DNA of 17,627 nt, from contig DASZQG010000113.1 of assembly GCA_035550075.1 (NCBI GenBank), forward strand, positions 1 through 17,627, in the 5' to 3' direction. The DNA comes from AWTP1-13 sp035550075. Its GTDB lineage: Bacteria > Pseudomonadota > Alphaproteobacteria > Rhizobiales > Hyphomicrobiaceae. The notes beneath the pieces were generated by a model. It was not told the origin of the DNA. It saw only the letters and a program-made list of their open reading frames with translations, and did no database searches. Shown one piece after another: positions 5,717-11,932 of the stretch (positions are counted from its first letter, which is position 1; every line of letters begins with the position of its first letter). The position numbers were made by a program, and so were the translations under genes.

Positions 5717-7666
5717 ATGACGGCACCTGACGGAAACACGCTCATTCCGAGAGCGAAACTGTTCGGCAATCCGACCCGCACCTTCTGCCAGATTTCGCCG
5801 GACGGGCGCTGGCTGTCTTGGCTGGCGCCAAAGGAGGGCGTGCTCAACGTCTGGGTTGCGCCGGCGGGCGACATCGGGGCGGCCCGGGTCGTCACGCAGG
5901 ACAGGAAGCGTGGCATCCGCTTCTACGCGTGGATGCCGAGCAGCACGCACCTTCTCTACATGCAGGACGAGGGCGGCAGCGAGGATTGGCACATCCACGC
6001 GGTGGACATGGCGGCCGGCACGACGCGCGACCTGACGCCGATTGCCGGCGTGCATGCCCTGATCCGCGGGGTGAGCCTGGATGAGCCGGACATGTTCGTG
6101 GTCGCCCTCAACGACCGCGACAAGGCCTGGCACGACCTGCATCGCGTCGACATCCGCACCGGCAAACGCGAGCTGCTGTTCGAGAACCGCGAGCAGATCG
6201 CCCATTTCGTGCTCGACCGACGGCTCGCGCCGAAGGTTGCCGTCAAGCCGCGCGACTCCGGCGGGCAGATCGTCTACCGCATCGAGGGCACGCGGCTCGA
6301 GCAGATCGCGGTGATCGAGCATGAGGACGATCTGACCACGCACCCCGTCGGCTTCACGCGGGACGGCACGACGCTCTACAACATTTCCTCCGTCGGCCGG
6401 GACAAGGCGGCGCTGCTGGCGATGGACTGGCGCAGCGGCACGGAGACGGTGCTGGCCGAGCACCCGAAGGCGGACATCGGGGGCATTCTGGTGCACCCCA
6501 CCACCTTCGTCGCGGAAGCCGCCGCCGCGGAATACGTGCAGCTCGACTGGATTCCGCTGAACGAGGAGATGGCGGCGGATTTGAAGCGCCTGCACGGCGA
6601 CCTGCCGGGCGAGGTGGAGGTCGTGGACCGAACCAATGACAATCAGCGCTGGGTCGTCGCGTCCACAAGCGCCGAGGAGCCGGGCACCTACCACCTCTAT
6701 GATCGGGAGAAGGGCACCATCACCGAGCTGTTCGCCTCGCGGCCCGAGCTCAAGGCCTACCGGCTCGCGCCCATGCGCGGGGAGGTGATCGACGCGCGCG
6801 ATAACCGCAAGCTGGTGTCGTACCTGACACTGCCGGCCGGCGAAGCGCGCGTTCCGGCCAAGCCGCTGCCGATGGTGCTGCTGGTGCACGGCGGCCCATG
6901 GGCGCGCGACGACTACGGCTTCGATCCACACCACCAATGGCTGGCAAACCGCGGGTTTGCGGTGCTGTCCGTCAACTTCCGCGCCTCCACCGGCTTCGGC
7001 AAGGACTTCCTCAACGCCGGCGACCTGGAGTGGGGCCGCAAAATGCACGATGACCTGCTCGATGCGGTGGCGTGGGCCGTGCGAGAGGGCGTCGCCGATG
7101 AAAAGCGCGTGGCCATCATGGGCGGCTCCTACGGCGGCTATGCCACGCTCGCCGGCCTGACCTTCACGCCCGACGTGTTCTGCTGCGGGGTGGACATTGT
7201 CGGGCCGTCGAACCTGGAGACGCTGCTGGCGACCATTCCCCCATACTGGGCTGCCTTCTTCGAGAACCTCGCGCGCCGCGTCGGCGATCCGCGCACGGAG
7301 GAAGGACGCAAGCTGCTGCGCGAGCGCTCGCCGCTGCACGCCGCTGACCGCATCAGGAGGCCCCTGCTGATCGCGCAGGGCGCCAACGACCCGCGCGTGA
7401 AGCAGGCGGAGGCGGACCAGATCATCGCCGCCATGCGCGGGAGGGGCCTGCCGGTGACTTATGTCCTCTACCCGGAGGAAGGCCACGGATTCGCGGTGCC
7501 TGAGAACCGCATCTCCTTCTATGCCATCGCCGAGGCGTTTCTGGCCGCGCACCTCGGCGGCCGCGCCGAGCCGATCGGCAGCGATTTCAATGGCGCCAAT
7601 TTCAAGGTGCCGGAGGGCGCGGCGCACGTGCCGGGGCTCGCGGCGGCGCTTCCTGCCGCGTCATAG
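5717..7666 (+). CDS. S9-family (prolyl oligopeptidase family) peptidase
   Basis: A 649-residue serine peptidase of the acylaminoacyl-peptidase/dipeptidyl-peptidase type. The N-terminal half (to about residue 370) is a beta-propeller with repeated blade motifs such as ISPDGRWLSWLAP. The C-terminal half is an alpha/beta hydrolase with VLLVHGGPWARD (oxyanion region) and the triad S471 in GGSYGGYA, D558 in GANDPRV and H590 in EEGHGF. There is no signal peptide, so it is probably cytoplasmic and trims or hydrolyses peptides. The start is set at ATG 5717, since MTAPDGNTLIPRAKLFGNPTRTF matches how this family begins. An in-frame GTG at 5672 would add 15 residues and would lie inside the inverted repeat. 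A C-terminal tail of about 35 residues follows the hydrolase domain. Confidence 0.92.
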   Translation: MTAPDGNTLIPRAKLFGNPTRTFCQISPDGRWLSWLAPKEGVLNVWVAPAGDIGAARVVTQDRKRGIRFYAWMPSSTHLLYMQDEGGSEDWHIHAVDMAAGTTRDLTPIAGVHALIRGVSLDEPDMFVVALNDRDKAWHDLHRVDIRTGKRELLFENREQIAHFVLDRRLAPKVAVKPRDSGGQIVYRIEGTRLEQIAVIEHEDDLTTHPVGFTRDGTTLYNISSVGRDKAALLAMDWRSGTETVLAEHPKADIGGILVHPTTFVAEAAAAEYVQLDWIPLNEEMAADLKRLHGDLPGEVEVVDRTNDNQRWVVASTSAEEPGTYHLYDREKGTITELFASRPELKAYRLAPMRGEVIDARDNRKLVSYLTLPAGEARVPAKPLPMVLLVHGGPWARDDYGFDPHHQWLANRGFAVLSVNFRASTGFGKDFLNAGDLEWGRKMHDDLLDAVAWAVREGVADEKRVAIMGGSYGGYATLAGLTFTPDVFCCGVDIVGPSNLETLLATIPPYWAAFFENLARRVGDPRTEEGRKLLRERSPLHAADRIRRPLLIAQGANDPRVKQAEADQIIAAMRGRGLPVTYVLYPEEGHGFAVPENRISFYAIAEAFLAAHLGGRAEPIGSDFNGANFKVPEGAAHVPGLAAALPAAS

Positions 7667-7753
7667 GCAACCCCAGCGCGCAGAGAGCCTCTGTACGCGC
7701 CGGAATAGCGGCAGAATCGCTTTGGTTCCGCTGCCACATCATCGCCACCAAGC

Positions 7754-7771
7754 CGCCACGGCGCTGTGGCG
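7754..7771 (+). other. Possible hairpin in the TAXI gene leader
   Basis: CGCCAC (7754-7759) and GTGGCG (7766-7771) form a perfect 6-bp stem with a 6-base loop, in the 178-base gap between the peptidase and TAXI genes. It lacks a following T run, so it is a weak terminator candidate for the peptidase or a leader structure. The rest of the gap holds a GGCGCCGGCGCC palindrome (7795-7806) and no recognisable gene. Confidence 0.3.
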
Positions 7772-7844
7772 AGGTAAAGGCCGGGCAACGAACCGGCGCC
7801 GGCGCCAAGACAGCGCCCGCGCCATTGCGTAGCGGGGACACTTC

Positions 7845-9269
7845 ATGAGTTCGACAGCCGCCAGAGCCACGGTGTTGAGCGGCGTTGCGGTGCTGGCCGG
7901 CGGGCTGGCGCTGCTCGGCTTCGCCGCCGTCGACGAGGCGACGCAGCTCGACAAGGCCGGCAAGATCGTGATGGCGACGGGCAACGACGACTATGCCCAG
8001 CTCGCCGCAAGCTACAAGCGCGACCTGCAGAAGTACGGCATCAAGGTCGATATCCGCCAGGACACCGAGGGCTTTCGCACCCTCAAGGCGCTCGCCGACT
8101 ACAACTCCGGCATCACGGCGGGCTTCGTCAAAGGCGGGCTTGTCGGCAGCATGCAGGGCAGGCTCGCCGGCGAGAAGAGCAAGGAATGGCGCACGGGCGA
8201 GGTGGAAAAGCTGCGCTCGGTCGGCCGCCTGTTCTACGAGCCTGTCTGGGTGTTCACGCGCGGCGACCTGCCGATCGAGTCGCTGCGCGATCTGAAAGGC
8301 AAGACCATCCTCGTCGGCACACGCGAAAGCGGCACCCGGCGCATCGCCAATCAACTCCTGAAAGCCAATGGTGTCGACCGCCGCAACTCCGTCTACGTGG
8401 AGGGCGACCTCGGCGCGGAGGCCGAGCAGTTGAAATCAGGCGAGGCAGATGCCGCCGTGCTGATCGTGGCCGCCGACAGCCCCAAGATGCAGCAGCTTCT
8501 GCGGGTGCCCAACATCAGGCTGATGGACTTCTCTCCGGAGGCCGAGGCCTACGTCAATCGTTTCCCGGCGCTGACGAAGGTGGTGCTGCGGCGGGGCTCG
8601 GTGGAGTTCAATCCCCTTGTCCCGAGCGCCGACATCACGCTGCTGGCGACCACCGTGGCGCTGGTGGTGCGCAAGGACATGCAGCCTGCGCTCATCAGCC
8701 TGCTGACCCAGGCCGTTCTCAAGAATCCCAGGTCGGGATTCGACAAGCAGGGCGATCCGGTCTTGTTCTACCACCCCGGCGAGTTTCCAACGCCGAACGA
8801 CCCCGAGTTCGAGGTCGCGGACGAAGCGCGGATGGTCTACAAGACCGGCGAATTGCCGTTCGTGCTGCGTCAGCTTGCCCCGATCTCGTGGCGCTTCAGC
8901 ATTCCGTTCGGCTACACCGCCTTTGCCAGCGCCCACGCCGCCAAGCTGGTGCTGCTGATTCCGCTGCTGGCCGTCCTGCTGCCGATGTTCAAGGTGTTCC
9001 CGGCCCTTTACGTATGGAACGTGCGGCGGCGCCTGACCTACTGGTATCGCCAGCTCAAGTCGTTGGAGCGGCGCCTGGATTCGGGCGCGGCAGCGCTGGA
9101 CCCCGCCCACGTGCAGGCCGAGTTCGACCGCATCGAGAACGGCGTCAAACGCATCTGGGTGCCCTTGTACTTCTCGCACCAGCTTTACGACCTGCGCGGC
9201 CACATCGACCTCATCCGCCAGCGGCTGATGGCCAGAATGAAGGTCACAACCCGCATGGCCGCGGAGTAG
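7845..9269 (+). CDS. TAXI-family solute-binding protein with membrane anchor and cytoplasmic tail
   Basis: A 474-residue protein. Residues 8-29 form an N-terminal hydrophobic segment without a clear cleavage site. Residues about 35-330 are a periplasmic-binding-protein domain of the TAXI (TRAP-associated extracytoplasmic) type: KIVMATGNDDY, then ADYNSGITAGFVKGG, then LKGKTILVGTRESGTRRIANQLL, which is the typical ligand-site segment. Unlike soluble TAXI proteins, it has a second strong transmembrane helix at about 368-390, followed by an 84-residue basic tail with helical, coiled-coil-like character. The likely topology is a large periplasmic sensor or binding domain tethered at both ends, with the tail in the cytoplasm. 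No TRAP permease gene is next to it; the next gene is an HdeD-like protein 35 bases away. Ligand is unknown. Confidence 0.85.
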   Translation: MSSTAARATVLSGVAVLAGGLALLGFAAVDEATQLDKAGKIVMATGNDDYAQLAASYKRDLQKYGIKVDIRQDTEGFRTLKALADYNSGITAGFVKGGLVGSMQGRLAGEKSKEWRTGEVEKLRSVGRLFYEPVWVFTRGDLPIESLRDLKGKTILVGTRESGTRRIANQLLKANGVDRRNSVYVEGDLGAEAEQLKSGEADAAVLIVAADSPKMQQLLRVPNIRLMDFSPEAEAYVNRFPALTKVVLRRGSVEFNPLVPSADITLLATTVALVVRKDMQPALISLLTQAVLKNPRSGFDKQGDPVLFYHPGEFPTPNDPEFEVADEARMVYKTGELPFVLRQLAPISWRFSIPFGYTAFASAHAAKLVLLIPLLAVLLPMFKVFPALYVWNVRRRLTYWYRQLKSLERRLDSGAAALDPAHVQAEFDRIENGVKRIWVPLYFSHQLYDLRGHIDLIRQRLMARMKVTTRMAAE

Positions 9270-9293
9270 ACTGGCGGAACCTGGCAGCAAGCT

Positions 9294-9299
9294 GGAGGT
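9294..9299 (+). promoter_or_regulatory. Strong ribosome binding site GGAGGT
   Basis: GGAGGT lies five bases before the ATG at 9305, in the 35-base gap after the TAXI gene. It fixes the start of the HdeD-like gene and fits co-transcription of the two. Confidence 0.7.
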
Positions 9300-9304
9300 G
9301 AGCC

Positions 9305-9904
9305 ATGACCGACCGTTTCTCGCAGGCTGATGTGGAGGCCGCACTGGCCGATGGCCGGCGCTATGTGGCTGAGCACTGGGGCTGGTTCCTGACGCTCGGC
9401 CTCCTGTTTATCATCGGCGGCATCCTCGCCATCGCCTTTCCGCTGGTGTCGACGATCGCCACCAAGATCGCGCTCGGCTGGATCTTCATGATCGGCGGCG
9501 CGCTGCTCGTCGTCCACGCCTTCTCGGTGTCGGGCTGGCGTGGCTTTCTCTGGAGCCTGCTGATCGGCATCCTCTACCTGGTGGCGGGCGGCTGGCTGGC
9601 TTTCTTTCCCTTCACCGGCATCATCACCCTGACCATTCTCCTGGCCGCGATGTTCCTGGCGGAGGGCGTGCTGGAAGTCATCATGGCGTTCCGGGTGCGG
9701 CCGCACGAAGGCTGGGGCTGGCTGCTGCTGAGCGGCCTCATTGCAATTGCCGTGGGCCTGTTGATCGGTGCCAGCCTGCCAAGCTCGGCGGGGTGGGCCA
9801 TCGGCCTGCTGACCGGCATCAACCTGATTTCGACCGGGTGGGGATTCGTATTCATCTCGATGGCGGGCCGGCGCGCCGGACAAGCCGGGGCCGTGACGGC
9901 GTAG
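9305..9904 (+). CDS. HdeD-family (DUF308) membrane protein
   Basis: A 199-residue inner-membrane protein with six predicted helices at roughly 26-46, 55-72, 81-101, 104-128, 136-157 and 162-186. The three consecutive two-helix units with glycine-rich turns (FIIGGILAI, FMIGGALLVV, YLVAGGWLAFF, LAEGVLEVIMAF) and the W-rich loops are those of the HdeD/DUF308 family. In Escherichia coli HdeD belongs to the acid-resistance island, but for most homologues the role is untested. It follows the TAXI gene by 35 bases with its own strong ribosome binding site, so the two probably share a transcript. Whether they work together is not shown. Confidence 0.88.
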   Translation: MTDRFSQADVEAALADGRRYVAEHWGWFLTLGLLFIIGGILAIAFPLVSTIATKIALGWIFMIGGALLVVHAFSVSGWRGFLWSLLIGILYLVAGGWLAFFPFTGIITLTILLAAMFLAEGVLEVIMAFRVRPHEGWGWLLLSGLIAIAVGLLIGASLPSSAGWAIGLLTGINLISTGWGFVFISMAGRRAGQAGAVTA

Positions 9905-9917
9905 GGCTGCAAGCTGC

Positions 9918-9949
9918 GGGGTTTTTCCCCTGCCCGACGCGAGCAGGGG
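9918..9949 (+). promoter_or_regulatory. Alternative hairpins before the isomerase gene
   Basis: CCCC at 9927-9930 can pair with GGGG at 9918-9921 (loop TTTTT). It can also pair, as part of CCCCTGC (9927-9933), with GCAGGGG (9943-9949; 9-base loop). The two structures exclude each other, and the second ends close to the purine-rich ribosome binding region GGGAGGGA. This could tune initiation of the gene at 9964. It does not look like a terminator because the T run precedes the longer stem. Confidence 0.3.
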
Positions 9950-9963
9950 CAGGGAGGGATGGC

Positions 9964-10563
9964 ATGGCCGATCAGCGGACGATCGAGTTCTGGTACGATT
10001 TCGCCTCGACCTATTCATATCTGTCGGCCATGCGCGTGGAGGCGATGGCGCAGGCGGCGGGGGTGGGCCTGGCGTGGAAGCCGTTCCTGCTCGGACCGAT
10101 CTTCCAGGCCCAGGGCTGGACCACGTCGCCCTTCAATCTCTACCCCGTCAAAGGCAAGTACATGGTGCGCGACATCGAGCGGCTGGCGGGCGAGCGCGGC
10201 CTCGAGTTCCGGCTGCCCCCGCAGTTTCCGCAGAACAGCCTGCTCGCGGCGCGGGTGGCGCTGATCGGAGCGGACGAGGGATGGGTGGGCGCCTTCACGC
10301 GCGCCATCTATCTCGCCCAGTTCCGCGACGGCAGCACCATCTCCGACCCGCAGGTGCTCGGCGCGGTGCTGGACAAGCTTGGCCTCGACCCTAAGGCGAT
10401 CCTGGCGCGCACGCAGGAACCGGCGGTGAAGGAACGGCTCAGGCAGCAGACGGCGGAGGCGCAGGCGCTCGGCATCTTCGGCGCGCCAAGCTTTGTCACA
10501 GGCGGCGAAGTGTTCTGGGGCGACGACCGGCTCGAACAGGCCCTGAGCTGGACGAAACGGTAA
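9964..10563 (+). CDS. 2-hydroxychromene-2-carboxylate isomerase-like protein (DsbA family, NahD-like)
   Basis: A 199-residue cytoplasmic protein with a thioredoxin fold carrying an inserted helical domain, of the kappa-GST/2-hydroxychromene-2-carboxylate isomerase family. FWYDFASTYSYLS near the N terminus contains S15, the position of the glutathione-contacting serine in NahD. WKPFLLGPIF, GIFGAPSF with cis-Pro P175, and the C-terminal FWGDDRLEQAL are further family motifs. Characterised members use glutathione to isomerise an aromatic degradation intermediate, but many homologues lie outside such pathways. No aromatic catabolism genes are nearby here, so the substrate is open. The start is set at ATG 9964 after GGGAGGGA; the frame is open further upstream but that part is shadow of the HdeD-like gene. 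Confidence 0.87.
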   Translation: MADQRTIEFWYDFASTYSYLSAMRVEAMAQAAGVGLAWKPFLLGPIFQAQGWTTSPFNLYPVKGKYMVRDIERLAGERGLEFRLPPQFPQNSLLAARVALIGADEGWVGAFTRAIYLAQFRDGSTISDPQVLGAVLDKLGLDPKAILARTQEPAVKERLRQQTAEAQALGIFGAPSFVTGGEVFWGDDRLEQALSWTKR

Positions 10564-10597
10564 GTTCACATCGCGGCGCAACCGCTTCCCGCCGCTG

Positions 10598-10622
10598 CCG
10601 GCGTCAGCTAGACTGGCGCCGG
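10598..10622 (+). other. Possible hairpin downstream of the isomerase gene
   Basis: CCGGCG (10598-10603) and CGCCGG (10617-10622) form a 6-bp stem with a 13-base loop containing GCTAGACT. It lies in the 83-base gap before the four-cysteine protein gene. No T run follows. It may be a weak terminator or part of that gene's leader. Confidence 0.28.
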
Positions 10623-10646
10623 TCCATCTGATCAGGGTCTCCCAAC

Positions 10647-10886
10647 ATGCAAGCGAAACTTCGTCCGTTCGGCGCGGCGGCGGTGGCTGCTGTGCTCATT
10701 GCCTTCACCGGCGTCTCCTACGCCCAGGAGAAGAAGGCGGCCCCCGCGGCCGCGTCCGCGTGCAAGGGTCTCAGCCAGAGCGCCTGCGCCGCCAAAGGCA
10801 GCGAATGCCAGTGGATCGTGCCGAAGAAGGGCAAGCAGAAACCGTACTGCCGCAAGAAGACGGTGCCCAAGAAGAAAACCAAGTAG
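10647..10886 (+). CDS. Small secreted four-cysteine, lysine-rich protein of unknown function
   Basis: A 79-residue protein starting with a clear Sec-type signal peptide: basic MQAKLRPFG, then a hydrophobic core, with cleavage predicted after A26 in VSYA-QEKK. The mature part of about 53 residues has four cysteines (C39, C47, C54, C68) in CKGLSQSACAAKGSECQW and KPYCRKK, which could form two disulfides in the periplasm. The tail is very basic (KKTVPKKKTK). Small proteins with this Cys pattern occur in Alphaproteobacteria, but I know of no function. The signal peptide and even cysteine number support a real gene. Context gives no hint beyond its position after the isomerase gene and before a hairpin. 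Confidence 0.8.
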   Translation: MQAKLRPFGAAAVAAVLIAFTGVSYAQEKKAAPAAASACKGLSQSACAAKGSECQWIVPKKGKQKPYCRKKTVPKKKTK

Positions 10887-10902
10887 CAGCGCGCCGGCGC
10901 TG
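10887..10902 (+). terminator. Terminator-like hairpin directly after the four-cysteine gene
   Basis: CAGCGC (10887-10892), loop GCCG and GCGCTG (10897-10902) make a perfect GC-rich 6-bp stem that begins at the base after the TAG stop. It is followed by only two T residues. Its position between convergent genes supports a termination role, but the missing T tract keeps confidence moderate. Confidence 0.4.
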
Positions 10903-10948
10903 TTGGAGACGGCGGCCGCCCCGGAATGCAGCGGCTGCCAGCGCGCTT

Positions 10949-11419
10949 TCAGGCTGAGGCCGCCGCCGCTGAGGATAGGGGAGGCGGCGGCGGCGCCCGT
11001 GCGGAACGCCCGCTGACCAGCCAATAAACGAAGCCCGCGACGAAGCCGGTCGTGAGAAACGCGATCAGCGCGTAGTTGTTGAGGATGGTGGGTTCATTCG
11101 CGTTCTCGCTCCAGTGCTGGGCCAGGAAGCCCAGCACGGCGATGGCGATGCCGGCGATCGTGTAGTAGGTCCAGCTTCCGATCTTGCGGATCTCGCCGAT
11201 GAGAGCCGCCAGCAGCCCCAGCGGCCCGGCGAATACCGCGCAATGGGTGGCCGCCGCCAGGGTGAGCATGCCCACTTCGCTCAGCCGGTCGGCGGCGACA
11301 TCGCGGGGAAGGGTCACGAGCTCGGCAGGTGTGTAGACGAACAGCACCAGGGTGAGGCCGGCGGCAAGGCACGCCAAAGCCAGTCCGAACACCACCAGCA
11401 CCGCGCGTACAAACACCAT
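10949..11419 (-). CDS. Four-helix membrane protein of unknown function (paralogue B)
   Basis: A 156-residue inner-membrane protein with four predicted helices at about 5-28, 50-74, 84-101 and 116-135. I do not recognise a named family. It is clearly paralogous to the upstream 140-residue protein: IGE at 74-76, the YY pair at 85-86, and TTGFVAGFVYWLVSGR at 123-138 align with IGE 75-77, YY 86-87 and TAGFAGGFVFWLLAGR at 123-138 of the neighbour. After the last helix it has a proline run (RAPPPPPLSS) and an alanine-rich end not shared with the neighbour. A strong promoter with a palindrome lies just upstream (11463-11490), so it can be expressed apart from rlmN. Confidence 0.75.
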   Translation of the reverse strand: MVFVRAVLVVFGLALACLAAGLTLVLFVYTPAELVTLPRDVAADRLSEVGMLTLAAATHCAVFAGPLGLLAALIGEIRKIGSWTYYTIAGIAIAVLGFLAQHWSENANEPTILNNYALIAFLTTGFVAGFVYWLVSGRSARAPPPPPLSSAAAASA

Positions 11420-11462
11420 GTCGCCGTCCGCTGTCCCAAGAACGCCGAGCTCAGCCAGCGCG

Positions 11463-11490
11463 ATTATAGGACGGTAGACCGCGGTCTCAA
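11463..11490 (-). promoter_or_regulatory. Strong sigma-70 promoter of the paralogue B membrane protein gene
   Basis: On the minus strand, TTGAGA (11490-11485) and TATAAT (11468-11463) are separated by 16 bases. The -35 box matches five of six consensus positions and the -10 box all six, which is striking in such GC-rich DNA. The predicted transcript starts near 11455, about 36 bases before the ATG at 11419. Confidence 0.65.
11476..11487. promoter_or_regulatory. Perfect 12-bp palindrome AGACCGCGGTCT inside the promoter (candidate operator)
   Basis: AGACCGCGGTCT is identical to its reverse complement. It covers the last three bases of the -35 box and the first nine bases of the spacer of the promoter at 11463-11490. 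That is the position expected for a repressor operator blocking RNA polymerase. The regulator is unknown. Confidence 0.45.
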
Positions 11491-11509
11491 CGCATTTGTC
11501 GCCACTGTC

Positions 11510-11932
11510 TCAGGCGGTGCGGCCGGCCAGCAGCCAGAACACGAAACCGCCGGCAAATCCCGCGGTGGCGAGCACCTGCCACACCGTGACCGACAGGTCC
11601 GAAATGCTGGCCGGGTGCCCCAGCCGGGCCAGCAGCGGCACGCACGCCAGCGCGATCCCGCCGCCCACCACGTAGTACAGCGCGCCGCGAATGCGGGCGA
11701 CCTCGCCGATGATGACCAGCAGCAGCGCGGGCACGATCGTCTGCACCGAAAAGAGCTGAACCGCCAGGGCGAAGAGGTCGAACGCCGCCTGCACCGGAAT
11801 TTCGTCGGGATCACGCCCGGTCAGCGCCTGCACCACCCGCTCCTGGCCGAGCGAAAAGATGACGAACAGCGCGACGCCGCCGGCGATCACGAAGGCAATC
11901 GGAACAAGGATAAGGCGGCCGAGAATTCTCAT
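11510..11932 (-). CDS. Four-helix membrane protein of unknown function (paralogue A)
   Basis: A 140-residue inner-membrane protein with four predicted helices at about 5-28, 58-76, 85-103 and 118-136. A more hydrophilic loop (RDPDEIPVQ) lies between the first two. No named family is recognised. Its ATG overlaps the rlmN stop as ATGA at 11932-11929, which makes translational coupling to rlmN likely and decides the start; the frame is open further upstream but there it shadows rlmN. Helix 2 ends in IGEVARI, and the last helix carries TAGFAGGFVFWLLAGR, both shared with the downstream paralogue at the same residue positions. The pair probably arose by tandem duplication and may form a complex. 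Confidence 0.75.
   Translation of the reverse strand: MRILGRLILVPIAFVIAGGVALFVIFSLGQERVVQALTGRDPDEIPVQAAFDLFALAVQLFSVQTIVPALLLVIIGEVARIRGALYYVVGGGIALACVPLLARLGHPASISDLSVTVWQVLATAGFAGGFVFWLLAGRTA

Noticed and set aside
5570..7627. A 685-codon open frame on the minus strand opposite the S9 peptidase gene
   Set aside because: It is the antisense shadow of a GC-rich gene. The protein is low-complexity (R, H, V, A, D-rich) and matches no family, while the plus strand encodes a complete peptidase with its triad.
8186..9301. A 371-codon plus-strand frame inside the TAXI gene
   Set aside because: It is an out-of-frame shadow rich in R, A, G and P. The TAXI frame carries the conserved ligand-binding segments.
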